Shown here: positions 1 through 9,556 of the stretch, piece after piece
Layout: each line of letters opens with the position of its first letter
How positions within the stretch are numbered: the stretch's first letter is position 1
Source of the DNA: Flavobacterium sandaracinum
GTDB taxonomy: Bacteria; Bacteroidota; Bacteroidia; Flavobacteriales; Flavobacteriaceae
DNA: 64,000 bases
Reading direction: 5' to 3'
Assembly (NCBI RefSeq): GCF_004349135.1
Contig: NZ_SMFN01000009.1
Coordinates: forward strand, 1-64,000
Made by a program: the position numbers and the translations under genes
The notes under the pieces: model-generated
What the model was told of the DNA's origin: nothing
Database searches by the model: none
What the model saw: the letters and a program-made list of their open reading frames with translations, nothing else

Positions 1-403
1 CGGTAAGCACTTCCTCTTTCCGTCTATGCCCGACGCATCTACTAACTAAACCTGTTGTCTAAAGGCTTTGCATTGCTGTGCATGCTTACCCAATTTAGCT
101 AGCCTCTTATGCGCTTTGTGTTCCTCGGTACAGACTTTTGCCGTTTGGCTTCCTTCACTGCATGGATCGCTCCAAACCAGCTTACCACGTGCTAATCGGC
201 TCAATATAATACAACAACTTGCCGATAAGGGACTTGCACCCTATAGATAAAATTCCTACTTTTGAGGAATTGGAAGTGCATGCAAGGCACACACACACGT
301 CTTGCGCCATTTGCGAATTTAGTGGAATTACCGTTTTTTATCGTATTTTCGTTTAGCCTAAAATACTCGTCTTCGTAAGTCGCAAACGGCACAAGGCGCG
401 AGA
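1..403. other. Gene-poor edge region with degenerate repeats
   Basis: I see no convincing gene here. Positions 290-403 hold an imperfect inverted repeat: CGTCTTGCGCCATTTGCGA near 299 pairs with a sequence before 403. It resembles the cassette-associated palindromes found further on and abuts a small IS-derived element. The short open frames in this stretch have no recognisable start, signal or family features. Confidence 0.4.
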
Positions 404-407
404 ACGT

Positions 408-515
408 CAGGCTGTGAAAAAACCTCTTCAAATCTAGAAAGTATTCGGAGGGCTCCAAAGAATAATCTCAAATATGGAATTCTCATGAGGTTGATTTTAG
501 TTTTTTCACAGACTG
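408..515. mobile_element. 108-bp MITE-like derivative of the IS1182-type element
   Basis: The ends are CAGGCTGTGAAAAAACCTC (408-426) and TTTTTTCACAGACTG (501-515). These match the right and left inverted repeats of the full IS1182-type element at 21039-22750. Both ends are flanked by ACGT (404-407 and 516-519), which looks like a 4-bp target duplication. No transposase remains, so this is an internally deleted copy. It sits beside a cassette-type core, GTTAGTGGCAAGC, at 518-530. Confidence 0.7.
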
Positions 516-567
516 ACGTTAGTGGCAAGCTGTCCGCAGAATCGCAGAAAATCATTAAAAACAGAAT

Positions 568-1725
568 ATGAAATTATTATATTTTACATTTTTACTCATC
601 TTAACAAATAGCTTTTACACAACAGCACAAGAAATTTCTGTAAATATTGGTTTAGATACTTTAAGTTTAGAGAGAAATAAAATTGTCAAACTGTGGAGTA
701 ATTATTTAAAATCAAATCCAGATGAAATAAATAACAATCCAAATTGGTGTGAAAATGACAAAATAAAATACAAAAGTTATGATTTATTGAAAAGCGAAGG
801 ATTTTTAAGTCCGTCACTTTATTACTTTCAATTGAACAATAAAATACTATCAATATCAAAAAAAGAAAATGATTATATTATAAAATCAGCTTTTTATGAT
901 AGTGAAACTTTTGACATTTACGCAATAACAAATGTAGTTGCAACAAAATTAAATGATAAATTTTACCTTACAAATTATCAGCCAAAACTTATTAAAGAAT
1001 GGAGAACCAAAACAATAGGTAATATTACTTATCATTATTTTCCTGAATATCATTTCGATGAAAAAAAAGCAGAACAAGCAAACGCATATTTAAATAAAAT
1101 TTGTTCTGTGTTTGAACTAAAGCCTGAAAAAATTAATTATTTTATTTGCCGTGATTGCGAAGATATTTTTAGAGTAAAAGGATTTGATTATGTGTTATCA
1201 ATGGGAAATGGAAAAGAATGTGGCTTTTTTGATAAATATAATAATATAATTTACGCTACGGCTTTTGCAGGTGAAAACCACCAACACGAAATCACTCATT
1301 TTATAAATAACTATTTTCCAAATGCAAATGAATTACTATTAACAGGACTTTCAGCATATTGGGGAGAAGAAAATGCTCACAAAGGAAAACCTTTGCTATA
1401 TAGTATTAAAAGAGTAAATGAATATTTGAAAAATCATCCTGAAATTGATTTAAACAAACCGAATGAGTTTTGGAAATTAGACGAAGAAACAAATCCTCAA
1501 TATGTTACTGGAGCTATAATTTGCGATGTTGCATTTGAAAAAGGAGGAATTAATACATTAAAACGTTTTCTAAATAATAGCAAAAGCGAAGAGGAATTCC
1601 TTTTGTTCATAGAAAAAGAATTGAAAGTAAAAAAAGGAGATTTGAACAAAACTATAAGACAGAGGATAGAGAAAATATCCACCGAAAATAAGTTTGATAA
1701 TGCAAAAATAAAAGCCAGCCACTAA
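568..1725 (+). CDS. Secreted HExxH metallopeptidase-like protein, probably inactive
   Basis: The protein has 385 residues and starts with a signal peptide (hydrophobic stretch after MKLLYF, ending near TTAQ), so it is probably exported. The motif HEITH near residue 240 fits a zinc-binding gluzincin site. It belongs to the same family as the products at 3622, 5355, 26528 and 28284, which share an N-terminal region of about 230 residues and then HExxH. In those relatives the HExxH is followed by (D/N)EG(I/L)AT, whose Glu should be the third zinc ligand. Here the matching segment reads LLTGLSAYW, with Thr in place of Glu, so catalysis is doubtful. The stop codon TAA (1723-1725) lies in a CACTAAC core complementary to 518-530, so the gene looks like a plus-oriented cassette. 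The function is unknown. Confidence 0.7.
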   Translation: MKLLYFTFLLILTNSFYTTAQEISVNIGLDTLSLERNKIVKLWSNYLKSNPDEINNNPNWCENDKIKYKSYDLLKSEGFLSPSLYYFQLNNKILSISKKENDYIIKSAFYDSETFDIYAITNVVATKLNDKFYLTNYQPKLIKEWRTKTIGNITYHYFPEYHFDEKKAEQANAYLNKICSVFELKPEKINYFICRDCEDIFRVKGFDYVLSMGNGKECGFFDKYNNIIYATAFAGENHQHEITHFINNYFPNANELLLTGLSAYWGEENAHKGKPLLYSIKRVNEYLKNHPEIDLNKPNEFWKLDEETNPQYVTGAIICDVAFEKGGINTLKRFLNNSKSEEEFLLFIEKELKVKKGDLNKTIRQRIEKISTENKFDNAKIKASH

Positions 1726-1965
1726 CAGCTAGAGATTCGTTGCGTGCGCAGCACAAACAATGAAACTCCGGTTGAACGGAACCGTTCACTGGCAGGAACT
1801 ATGGAGTTATCGTAAAGTTTTAAGAGAGAATGTCAAGAGCATTTAGTGTCCTCTTTTTTTTGAGAAGTATTTTGGATTTGGTTTCGTATTTTCGGTCACT
1901 TTTGAAAACAAGTTACCTTACCCATAAAATTAGTTTTGACAGGAAATTATGTTTTGGCTACCGCC
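1726..1965 (+). repeat. Copy 1 of a ~300-bp intergenic direct repeat
   Basis: It begins AACAGCTAGAGATTCGTTGC immediately after the gene at 568 and is closely matched by the sequence from 3103 after the next gene. It probably represents a cassette recombination-site type shared by the two plus-strand units. Its far end merges into transposase remnant sequence near 1966. Confidence 0.65.
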
Positions 1966-2476
1966 AAAAAAACATCGATAACTCTGGTTTCGCCACTTAT
2001 CAAATCCCCTTCTTTCAAGAACGAAACAAATAGTTTAAAAGTGTCCTTTGATGCGATCAGGTTATTTTTCTGAAATGGGTAATGCTTTGGTAATTGGGAC
2101 GAATGTCTTCTAAAAGCCATTGCATTTCCATGTTTCTAAAACATTCCTTTTCTAGATCACAACCACTTCTGACCCCGCTGAGATAACCATATAAATACAT
2201 CTTTAGAAATACTTTACTATTGAAACTCGGGCGACCTTCGGTCTTGAGCGTTTTTATAGCAAAATCGAGCTTAGAGATTTCAATAAGCTCTACAAAGACA
2301 TCTATAAATCGCACCTGATTATCGGGACTTATAGTATCTTCTAAACTTGAAAAACGAATTTGTTGACGGGAAATTCCTGTGATGTGTTGTATTCTTATAA
2401 ATACGAAAAATCTTCTTTTTATACTACTATTTTGTTATATTTGAGCATAATAAAACGGAAGCTTTTTCATAGACTG
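1966..2476 (-). pseudogene. Truncated IS1182-type transposase and one IS end
   Basis: Read on the minus strand, this matches the first ~130 residues of the transposase at 21123 (for example VRFIDVFVE, KTLKTEGRPSFNSKVF, WLLEDIRPNY). The start codon has changed to ATA (2390-2392), a frameshift follows the DIRPNY region, and the rest is missing. The IS terminus CATAGACTG ends at 2476, followed by ACGT and the cassette-type core GTTGGTGGATATT (2479-2491). Confidence 0.8.
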
Positions 2477-2561
2477 ACGTTGGTGGATATTTTGAGAAAA
2501 AACGGTGAATTCAACATTAATTTAAAAAAAACAGATTTTAATTTAATAATTCAACTTAAAT

Positions 2562-3089
2562 ATGAGAAAAAGTTTAATATTTTTATTTATAACATTTGTT
2601 TTTTTTGGTTGTTCTAAAGACGACGAATTAACTGAAATAAAAAATAATGGCTATGGTGGAGTTTCTAGTAAAATTAATGGTATTGTAGTGAAACCTAAAG
2701 GTGGAGATTATGGAAATATTGATTGTAGAATTGACCAAGAATCAAATGGAACAACATTCTTCTCCATTAGTTATTCAAATGATAAAAACGATATTTATAA
2801 ATCTATTAGAATAGTTGCTTTAAATGTTTCTTATGAAAATATGGTAGATAAAACTTATAGTTTACAGACGGAAAAAAATTCAGAAAGTTTTGCAACCTAT
2901 GCTCTAATAACTAATAACTTTAATGAAGACCAATACAAGACAAATTCAATTCAAAAAGGAGAACTGAAAATATTATACCACGACAAAGTAAAAGGAATAA
3001 TCGCTGGAACTTTTTGGTTTGAAGCTATAAATAGTAATGGGGAAATCGTTAAAGTAACAGAAGGTAGATTTGACACATTTTTGCGCTAG
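2562..3089 (+). CDS. Small lipoprotein, unknown function
   Basis: The 175-residue product starts MRKSLIFLFITFVFFGCSKD, a lipoprotein signal peptide with Cys near residue 17, so it is probably anchored in an envelope membrane. I recognise no domain. The gene is flanked by GTTGGTGGATATT (2479-2491) and AACATCCGCCAAC (3093-3105), which are complementary at 11 of 13 positions, as expected of a gene cassette read on the plus strand. It lies between the two copies of the ~300-bp repeat. Confidence 0.7.
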   Translation: MRKSLIFLFITFVFFGCSKDDELTEIKNNGYGGVSSKINGIVVKPKGGDYGNIDCRIDQESNGTTFFSISYSNDKNDIYKSIRIVALNVSYENMVDKTYSLQTEKNSESFATYALITNNFNEDQYKTNSIQKGELKILYHDKVKGIIAGTFWFEAINSNGEIVKVTEGRFDTFLR

Positions 3090-3102
3090 AAAAACATCCG
3101 CC

Positions 3103-3405
3103 AACAGCTAGAGATTCGTTGCGTGCGCAGCACGAACAATGAAACTCCGGTTGAACAGCCTGTCCCGTTTTTAGACGGGAGAACCGTTCACTGGTGAGAA
3201 CTATGGAGTTATCGTAAAGTTTGATAGAGAATTTCAAGAGGATTTAGTGTCTTTTTTTTCAAGAAGTATTTTGGGTTTCGTTTAGTATTTTCCTTCACTT
3301 TTGAACACAAGTTAACCTGCCTATTAAATTAGTTTTAAAAGGAAATTGTGTTTTGGCCACCGCCAAAAAACCATCTATAGCTTTGGTTTCGCCACTTATC
3401 AAATC
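3103..3405 (+). repeat. Copy 2 of the ~300-bp intergenic direct repeat
   Basis: This copy matches 1724-1998, including the transposase-derived tail GGTTTCGCCACTTATCAAATC. It differs by a ~24-bp insertion near 3157-3182 containing a small hairpin (TCCCG...CGGGA). Here the transposase remnant stops after the shared tail, so both copies probably derive from one site that had already received an IS. 3406-3621 shows nothing recognisable. Confidence 0.65.
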
Positions 3406-3621
3406 ATTAACCTTATGTTTCATCTTCAATGATTTTGGCTGCCATATTCACTATTGACAAATGTTTTTGAGATTCACAAATCATCTAGTCTTTGAATTTT
3501 CCTGCTACTTTTTGTAGTTTAAACCAACATAATTATAATTTTGCTACTTTATATTTCTTATAAGATGAAAATAACTTTACCATGCGCAGCTCATTATTTT
3601 AATATTATTTGTTTCAAAATT

Positions 3622-4755
3622 TCACTTATTTAGTTCAATTAAGAAAAAATCGTGTAAACTGTTATCTTTAATATCAAAAGTACTTTTCAAAAAAATGATT
3701 AACTCCTCATTTGTACTACCAGAATTGAGTAATTGAAACAATAGATTTTTCCCTCCTTTTTTTAATGATAGATCGCATAAAAATGCACCCAAAGTATATC
3801 GTAAAGAAGTACTTTCATCTAAAACATAATTATTATTAAAAAGCTCGTCATGTAAATTAATAGGATTATTTTTTAAATGATTCTTCAGTTTTTCTAAATG
3901 AGCGGCATAATTCAAACCTTTTGAACCACCCAAAAAAGTAGCGATCCCTTCATCAATGATATTATTTTTGTTTTTAAATTTTTGAAATGTGTATAAATGA
4001 ACTGCCTCATGCTTGTTAATCTCTGAATTGTTGCCTGAAAAAATTAAGTTATCATGTGGATAGGTAATTGAACCATTTTGATTCGAAAAGTACATTGTTT
4101 CTTCAAAATCATAACCCAATGTTTGCATTAACTCTTTATTTGAGTTACATAAAAAATATGTGAAAGATATTTTATCACATTCAAAATATACCGCTAAATC
4201 ATCATTAATTTTACTAAACTCTTTGGCTTTAATTTCTTCAAATTGATGCGATGGATTAATTAAATATCTAATATTTTCAAATTTAAATTCTTTCCAATTA
4301 CTAATATTGTGCGTAAGGATGTTTTTTAACAGATAATCACTATCATTCTTTATTACTAAGATATTATAGATCATTCGTAAAGAAATTTCTTTATTTTCAT
4401 CAGATTTAAACCATCCTATTTTTGCTATGAATTGATTTTTATTTTGCGTTTGGCTAATGGATAGTAAAGTTGGATTGTACCTATAATTACCTTGTATGTA
4501 TTCGATATTTATCAGGTCTAAAAAAGGATATGAAAAAAACACATTATCATTTTTGATCCAGCTAGGATTATCTTTAAATGTAGAGTTCTTTGAATTTATA
4601 AATTCTCTGAGTAGATTAATAATTTTTTTATATTCATTTTTACTATCATTATTATATTCTACAGAGCTATTTATCGTCAATGAAATTTTCTTTATCTCCT
4701 GACAATAGCAAGAAATAAATAAAAATAGGAATAAAAATAAAAATATATTTTTCAT
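3622..4755 (-). CDS. Secreted HExxH metallopeptidase-like protein
   Basis: The protein has 377 residues and begins with a strongly hydrophobic signal peptide (MKNIFLFLFLFLFISCYCQ) that could be a type I signal or a lipobox. The motif HEAVHLY followed about 20 residues later by IDEGIATFLGG gives an HExxH zinc site plus a downstream Glu ligand, as in gluzincin peptidases of the MA clan. It is closest to the product at 26528, with the same spacing, the same SKG after the EG motif and a similar C-terminus. The biological substrate is unknown. It stands alone on the minus strand with a broken membrane-protein gene upstream. Confidence 0.7.
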   Translation of the reverse strand: MKNIFLFLFLFLFISCYCQEIKKISLTINSSVEYNNDSKNEYKKIINLLREFINSKNSTFKDNPSWIKNDNVFFSYPFLDLINIEYIQGNYRYNPTLLSISQTQNKNQFIAKIGWFKSDENKEISLRMIYNILVIKNDSDYLLKNILTHNISNWKEFKFENIRYLINPSHQFEEIKAKEFSKINDDLAVYFECDKISFTYFLCNSNKELMQTLGYDFEETMYFSNQNGSITYPHDNLIFSGNNSEINKHEAVHLYTFQKFKNKNNIIDEGIATFLGGSKGLNYAAHLEKLKNHLKNNPINLHDELFNNNYVLDESTSLRYTLGAFLCDLSLKKGGKNLLFQLLNSGSTNEELIIFLKSTFDIKDNSLHDFFLIELNK

Positions 4756-4813
4756 GTGATTTAAAATTATTTATGTGTCTAAGTTGGCTACCACTGAAAA
4801 AAAGAAAACATGC

Positions 4814-5098
4814 TTAATTTTCCTTTCTGTCATTCTCATTATCCAAATTATCTAAATCACGTTAAGCATTAACTTGTGAGATAAACCACAATGTTCCTTT
4901 GGTTTTCCAGATTTTATTCGCCCATATTATTCCCACTACTAATCCCAAAATTATTATCTATATTGCAAACTGAAGATTCTTTTGATTTGGATTTCTAAAA
5001 TATATAAAAGCGCTAATCCCACAGGAAATTATCAATGGTGAAGCAACAATTTGCAGCCAAGCAATGAGCAGATCTATTTTTGCAAAAAATTTTAACAT
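4814..5098 (-). pseudogene. Broken small membrane protein
   Basis: From ATG at 5098 the frame reads MLKFFAKIDLLIAWLQIVA and continues through two hydrophobic segments to TAA at 4814, 95 codons in all. There are two internal stops: a TAG after NLQFAI and a TAA after FISQVNA. The reading frame and the membrane pattern stay intact across the stops, which points to a decayed small membrane protein rather than non-coding DNA. The function is unknown. Confidence 0.5.
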
Positions 5099-5354
5099 AC
5101 ACTATATTTCATTTCTATTTAACTCGTTTTAAACTTGGTTAGATATAATCAACGGATTATTTGCGAAGTGGTGCGACTTTGAAAGCGTAAAACAATGCTT
5201 CAGTACTTTTAGATTTGTTTTAATATTCTACCTCTAATTCATAGTATAAAACCTCGTTGTAATCTTTGCTTCTTTGTTATTGTTTACAAATATTGTAATC
5301 AACTATGTTTTTCACCACATTATACAATTCTACACAAATGTTTTTTACCAAACT

Positions 5355-6512
5355 TCAGTTTGGCTTTTCAAAATCCCTAATATACTCGATAACATATTTT
5401 TCTAGATTGTCATATGGCACGCCGAACAATTTCTCTAAAACAAATTTGAAGTTTTTATCAGTGGAATTGTACAATTCCCATATTCCTTCTACCCCATGTT
5501 TTTCATAAACTAATTTACAAATCACACCTCCTGTAACATATAGAATTGAATTATCGAACTCATTTCTTAGCTTAAAAGTCATTATGTCTTCTAAAGAAAT
5601 TTTTTCTTTACTTTGAAATGTTTTTGATGTCTCCGTTAATGCATGTTCAAATGTTTCGGTCATGCTTGGCCCTGCTAACCATGTTGCCAGTCCTTCATTA
5701 ATGATCATTGGGCAGAAGGAAATATTATCTTTAGGAAGCGGGAATAAAAGATGTACAAATTCATGAGGATAACTGGCGTTTCCATAAGTTGTATAGATCT
5801 CCTTAAAAGGATTAAGCGTTTGTCCTCCTAAATAGGATAACCAATACTCATAATTATATAACTTCCCCATTTCATCAGAATTTGGTAGAATATAATATGT
5901 AAATGGTTCTATTGTAATATTAAATTGTTTTGATATCTTTTCACAAAAAGAACTTGCTTTTACTGCCTCTTTTTTATTAAAGACGGAATTAGGATGAACT
6001 TTATAGGTAATAAATTTAAATTTAAAGGTTTTCCAATTTCGGGTGTCATAAGAAATTACATTTTCTAATTTAAATAAACCCTTATCGTCTCTGACAGCAT
6101 ATAGTTTAGTAATACAATCTGGAGTAAATGTTTTATAATCTGTATCAGGACATTCCTTGGCAAAAATGGTTTTTATTTGATATCTGTTTGAACCAATGCT
6201 GTCAATTTGTAAAATTTTTGGCTTATAGTAACTAAAATATGTTTTAGAATCATAATATGAAAACATTTGAATTGCGCTTCTGTCAATTCTAAAAACTTTA
6301 CCTTTTAAATACTGTTTGGCTTCTTTTGTATTCCAGTTGGGATTGTGATAGATACTGTCAGGTCTTGAATTTAAATAGTTTTTATATAAATTGTACACTT
6401 GCTTTATCGCTGTTTTGGAAGTGTCTACTCGCGCTGAAATATCAGGAATTATGGTTTGAGAATAGGAGCTAACATTTAAAAAAATTAATATTAAAAAGAT
6501 AAGTTTCTTCAT
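5355..6512 (-). CDS. Secreted HExxH metallopeptidase-like protein
   Basis: The protein has 385 residues with an N-terminal signal peptide (MKKLIFLILIFLNVSSYSQ). HEFVHLLF near residue 250 and MIINEGLATWLAGPS about 25 residues later supply an HExxH plus Glu zinc site of gluzincin type. It is a near-duplicate in layout of the interrupted gene at 28284-29444, sharing PDISARVDTSK, NYLNSRPDSIY and TPDCITKLYAVR. The gene begins one base after the stop of the lipoprotein gene at 6514, so the two are probably cotranscribed. The substrate is unknown. Confidence 0.72.
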   Translation of the reverse strand: MKKLIFLILIFLNVSSYSQTIIPDISARVDTSKTAIKQVYNLYKNYLNSRPDSIYHNPNWNTKEAKQYLKGKVFRIDRSAIQMFSYYDSKTYFSYYKPKILQIDSIGSNRYQIKTIFAKECPDTDYKTFTPDCITKLYAVRDDKGLFKLENVISYDTRNWKTFKFKFITYKVHPNSVFNKKEAVKASSFCEKISKQFNITIEPFTYYILPNSDEMGKLYNYEYWLSYLGGQTLNPFKEIYTTYGNASYPHEFVHLLFPLPKDNISFCPMIINEGLATWLAGPSMTETFEHALTETSKTFQSKEKISLEDIMTFKLRNEFDNSILYVTGGVICKLVYEKHGVEGIWELYNSTDKNFKFVLEKLFGVPYDNLEKYVIEYIRDFEKPN

Positions 6513-6513
6513 A

Positions 6514-7179
6514 TTAAAACACTGTTTTTAATCTATCCACTGAGTTATTAATTGCTTCTTGAATAGAATTTTTTAGATTTTCGTAATCATCACCTTTTTT
6601 CCAATTTCCTTTAATGGAAGTTACCGTCTGTAAATTTTCTTGTTGCAAAAGCGAATTATCAGCTAAATCTACAATTTCAGTTCCTATATTTACGTAACCT
6701 TGTTTTCCAGTTTCAATAACTCCATAATAACTTACCAGTATTCCGTATTTTACTTTCACAAACAAAATTTCATCTACATTGTTTGCTGTTCTTAGATTTC
6801 TGAAATCTTTTTTACTGTATTTTTTATCAGAATTTGGTTTGTCAAATTTATTTAAAGCTTGGTAATCAAATTTCTCAGTTATAAATTGAAATTGCTTATT
6901 TTTTAAATTTAAAAGAGTAGTGATTTCGGTCTTCATTGTGTCATTGATATTTAATTTAGGCTCCACTTTTTGTAAAGGTTCTTTAAAGCGGTTTCCGGGT
7001 GTGAAAGCCATATCTAATAATCCTTGCGAACCAGCTTTTGCCATTCCAATGCTATCAACTTGCAAAATCACTCCAACCTTTTTAGTGTTATAAAACTGTT
7101 TGTTTAATGGTAAAGTTGTTACGCAACTTGTAACTGATAATAAAAATAAGATTCCAAAGGTAAATTTTAGTAATTTCAT
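6514..7179 (-). CDS. Lipoprotein upstream of the metallopeptidase-like gene
   Basis: I place the start at 7179, giving MKLLKFTFGILFLLSVTSC, a standard lipoprotein signal with Cys at residue 19. An upstream in-frame ATG at 7239 would add 20 charged residues ahead of the signal and is less likely. The mature part has no domain I recognise; it is mixed alpha/beta and carries a Gly/Tyr segment (YGVIETGKQGYVNIG). It ends one base before the peptidase-like gene, so the two proteins may act together at the cell envelope. Confidence 0.6.
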   Translation of the reverse strand: MKLLKFTFGILFLLSVTSCVTTLPLNKQFYNTKKVGVILQVDSIGMAKAGSQGLLDMAFTPGNRFKEPLQKVEPKLNINDTMKTEITTLLNLKNKQFQFITEKFDYQALNKFDKPNSDKKYSKKDFRNLRTANNVDEILFVKVKYGILVSYYGVIETGKQGYVNIGTEIVDLADNSLLQQENLQTVTSIKGNWKKGDDYENLKNSIQEAINNSVDRLKTVF

Positions 7180-7262
7180 GGTTGTTTTCAATTTATTATT
7201 AATGTTAATTTTAAAGTTCTTTATTTTTATTTTAAGCACAGTTGCTTTACTCCCATTCTTAT

Positions 7263-7880
7263 TTATAAAGAATAAATAGTAAATATACCAATGTTAATAA
7301 GTGAATGAAAAAAAACACAAAGAAGCAAAGAGTTATATTTATGATAAATTAATCCTACCACCATACTAAATGCTAAATGTGAAAATAAGTATTGATAAGT
7401 GGCATGATATAATGAGAATAAGATTGAAGTTAACATAATCGATAAAAAATAATTTAATTCTTGATTAAATCTTTTCTGAATAATTCCTCTAAATAAAATT
7501 TCTTCTAATAAAGGTGCGACAAAAAATAACTCTATTGATTTGATTATAGAATGTTTGTTCATTAACATGTTTTCCCCAATAGTAAAGTTTACAACATAAT
7601 AATTAAATAATACCGAATATGTTACTGCAAGTAACAATATTTTTAAAGCATCAATTCTATTAAATTTATCATTAGAAATTAAATGCAAAAAATTAATTTT
7701 TAATATCATCTTAAAAACAAATAAGAATGAAATAGTTTTTATAACTAATAAATATAAATCCTTTTCATAGTTTGCTAACTCGACTGGCAAAATAAAAGTT
7801 ACTAATGTAAGAACTGCAATACTAACAATCAATATTAGAATAATGATCGATTGGTTAATAAATAACTTAATTGAGTCCAT
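7263..7880 (-). CDS. CPBP-family intramembrane metalloprotease
   Basis: The 205-residue protein is very hydrophobic, with about six membrane segments. It carries the family motifs in order: EEILFRG (near residue 126), SLYHATYQY and FFHSLIN. These supply the Glu/Arg and His residues of CPBP (CAAX protease/bacteriocin-processing) glutamic-type intramembrane proteases. Such proteins can process prenylated or peptide substrates or give self-immunity to bacteriocins; the role here is unknown. The length is typical. It lies upstream of the lipoprotein gene, 83 bp from its start codon, in the same orientation. Confidence 0.8.
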   Translation of the reverse strand: MDSIKLFINQSIIILILIVSIAVLTLVTFILPVELANYEKDLYLLVIKTISFLFVFKMILKINFLHLISNDKFNRIDALKILLLAVTYSVLFNYYVVNFTIGENMLMNKHSIIKSIELFFVAPLLEEILFRGIIQKRFNQELNYFLSIMLTSILFSLYHATYQYLFSHLAFSMVVGLIYHKYNSLLLCVFFHSLINIGIFTIYSL

Positions 7881-8686
7881 ACTTAAATATTAATAATTTG
7901 AATCAAAAAACAACCAATGTCAAATACTCTTCGTAACTAATTGCCCAACTATCCCTCTTGATCACTTTCCGGTTTGTTCATGTGGATTCAACACCAATAA
8001 TACAAGCTTATCCTAAACGTACGAATAAAAGTTACAAATCACTCTGTAGAAGCTGTGGATTCTGCTCTTCGTATTACTACGTTTAACCTATTCAATAAAT
8101 TTTGTGTTAATAATTTTTATTTACCTAATAGTCTTACCATATAATAAGTAAGTTTATGATGATTTTCTGCCAAAAATATAAAGAAGAAATGGAATGTGAA
8201 TGTAGTAGCAACAACCTTTAACAAAGGAGGTAGTTTTCAAGTAAAACATGTTAAAATTTAATAAAAAAAGGTACTAGATCAATCTTTTTTTGGCGGAATC
8301 TTTTAACAAAGCTGTTTAATGTTTAACGACAATGATTTACTTAGATATTATGTTTTTAAGACTTGACGTAAGATATGATTTACTCCAATTCTTTTATTTA
8401 AAGAGCCATATCGATTAATAGAAATAATCTAAGGATTGTGATCTTCAATCTTTATTTACTTTGATAAATACATAAAAAATTTGTACTAAAATGTCGTCAA
8501 AATTGGGTCTGCCAAATTTATTTTACTCTTGTAATTAACTTTTTTAGTTAAAATTGAAATTTCATGGCTGATCTTAATTTGATTTAACAATTTAACTTTA
8601 ATATTTGTCCAATTATAAAAGTTACAAAAAACAGTAATAATAATATTAAATATATCAGATCTAATTCTCTTATATGCACTATTTCT
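7881..8686. other. Gene-less stretch with one dispersed repeat copy
   Basis: No gene is visible over about 800 bp. Positions 8213-8265 are a copy of a ~53-bp repeat also found at 15361-15413 and, more diverged, at 27722-27763. The bases just after it resemble the 3' end of the response-regulator gene at 15421, suggesting an old duplication of that gene's end. Confidence 0.5.
8213..8265. repeat. Dispersed ~53-bp repeat, copy 1
   Basis: The shared pattern is AACCTTTAACAAAG, then GTTTTCA, then GTAAAACATGTTAAAATTT. It matches 15361-15413 at nearly every position. Confidence 0.65.
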
Positions 8687-9354
8687 TCAAGATTTGTAAT
8701 TACCATAATATTGTAAAAAAAAATGGAACGATACAGTATACCCAATGTTTTTGCATTTAATAAATATCAATGAACAAATCAATGAAAAAAAGAAATATTG
8801 ATAAATAAATAAATCAAAACGCATATGAGCGATACTAAATAAAAAACTTGCTAACGTAGAAAAAAATATGTTTTTAATTAGGTTATTTTCCTCTTTAGTA
8901 TCTAAGGCATATTGCAGCAAATACCCTCTAAAGAACAACTCTTCTCCAAGAGCTGCCAAAGCGACAGATAAATAGGCCATAAAAGTTAAGTTATTTGGAG
9001 ATTTTACAGAAGTAAAAAAATCATATCTATCAAGTAAATCAAAAAATAATTGACTATAACTGTACAAACAACTAAAAACAACATCTTGAATAAAAAAATA
9101 AAATCTATTTTTCTTACCTATAATCTAATAAAATCAAATTTATTTTTATAAATTTTAATTATTAATAAAATAACCAGAACAATAGAAGGCAAAATCACAA
9201 AAGAAGACATCTTGGGGTCAAAAAAACGAATTAGTATGTCAAATAATATAGCTTTTAAAAAAAAATAGATAATGAAAAAGAGACAAATAAGTAGTGTTTT
9301 CTTAAAAAAAAATAATTCATAGTAATTTATCATATTTATAGAATAGTAAAGCAC
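8687..9354 (-). pseudogene. Frameshifted CPBP-family protease
   Basis: The C-terminal part (8687 to about 9124) has the CPBP motifs GEELFFRGYLLQ, FSIAHMRFD and SFHFFLQYYG. The N-terminal part (9118-9354, from MLYYSINMINYY) is a matching set of membrane segments in another frame that ends at TAG 9118-9120. The downstream frame is open only after TAG at 9125-9127, so one small frameshift near 9120 separates the halves. Joined, they would make ~220 residues, the normal family length. It is a second, diverged copy near the intact one at 7263. Confidence 0.65.
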
Positions 9355-9469
9355 ATTAGGAAAACAAAGATCATCGCAGAGGAAATCTTTCCTGCACTTG
9401 TCAATAAATATACTTTTCCTTTAAAAAGCTCCGATACCGGATATGGTGTAATTAAATCTTGTGGTGCGC

Positions 9470-9540
9470 CTCGACACTAATATCAACAAATAAAAACCAA
9501 ATTCACATTAAGTCTATTGCCCAAATCCTTTGTAGTAGTT
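9470..9540 (-). repeat. Half of a cassette-type site
   Basis: On the minus strand, ACTACAAAGGATTTGGGC matches one arm of the conserved palindromes further right (for example 19644-19768). The other arm is not recognisable. It follows the 3' end of the broken gene at 9557, the expected position. Confidence 0.45.
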
Positions 9541-9556
9541 ATTAACTGCAGTTTCT

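Noticed and set aside
68..250. A 60-codon open frame near the left edge
   Set aside because: It has Cys-rich, low-complexity sequence with no signal, domain or start site features and overlaps repeat-like sequence.
2360..2617. An 85-codon plus-strand frame before the lipoprotein gene
   Set aside because: It begins inside the IS remnant and overlaps the lipoprotein gene start in another frame.
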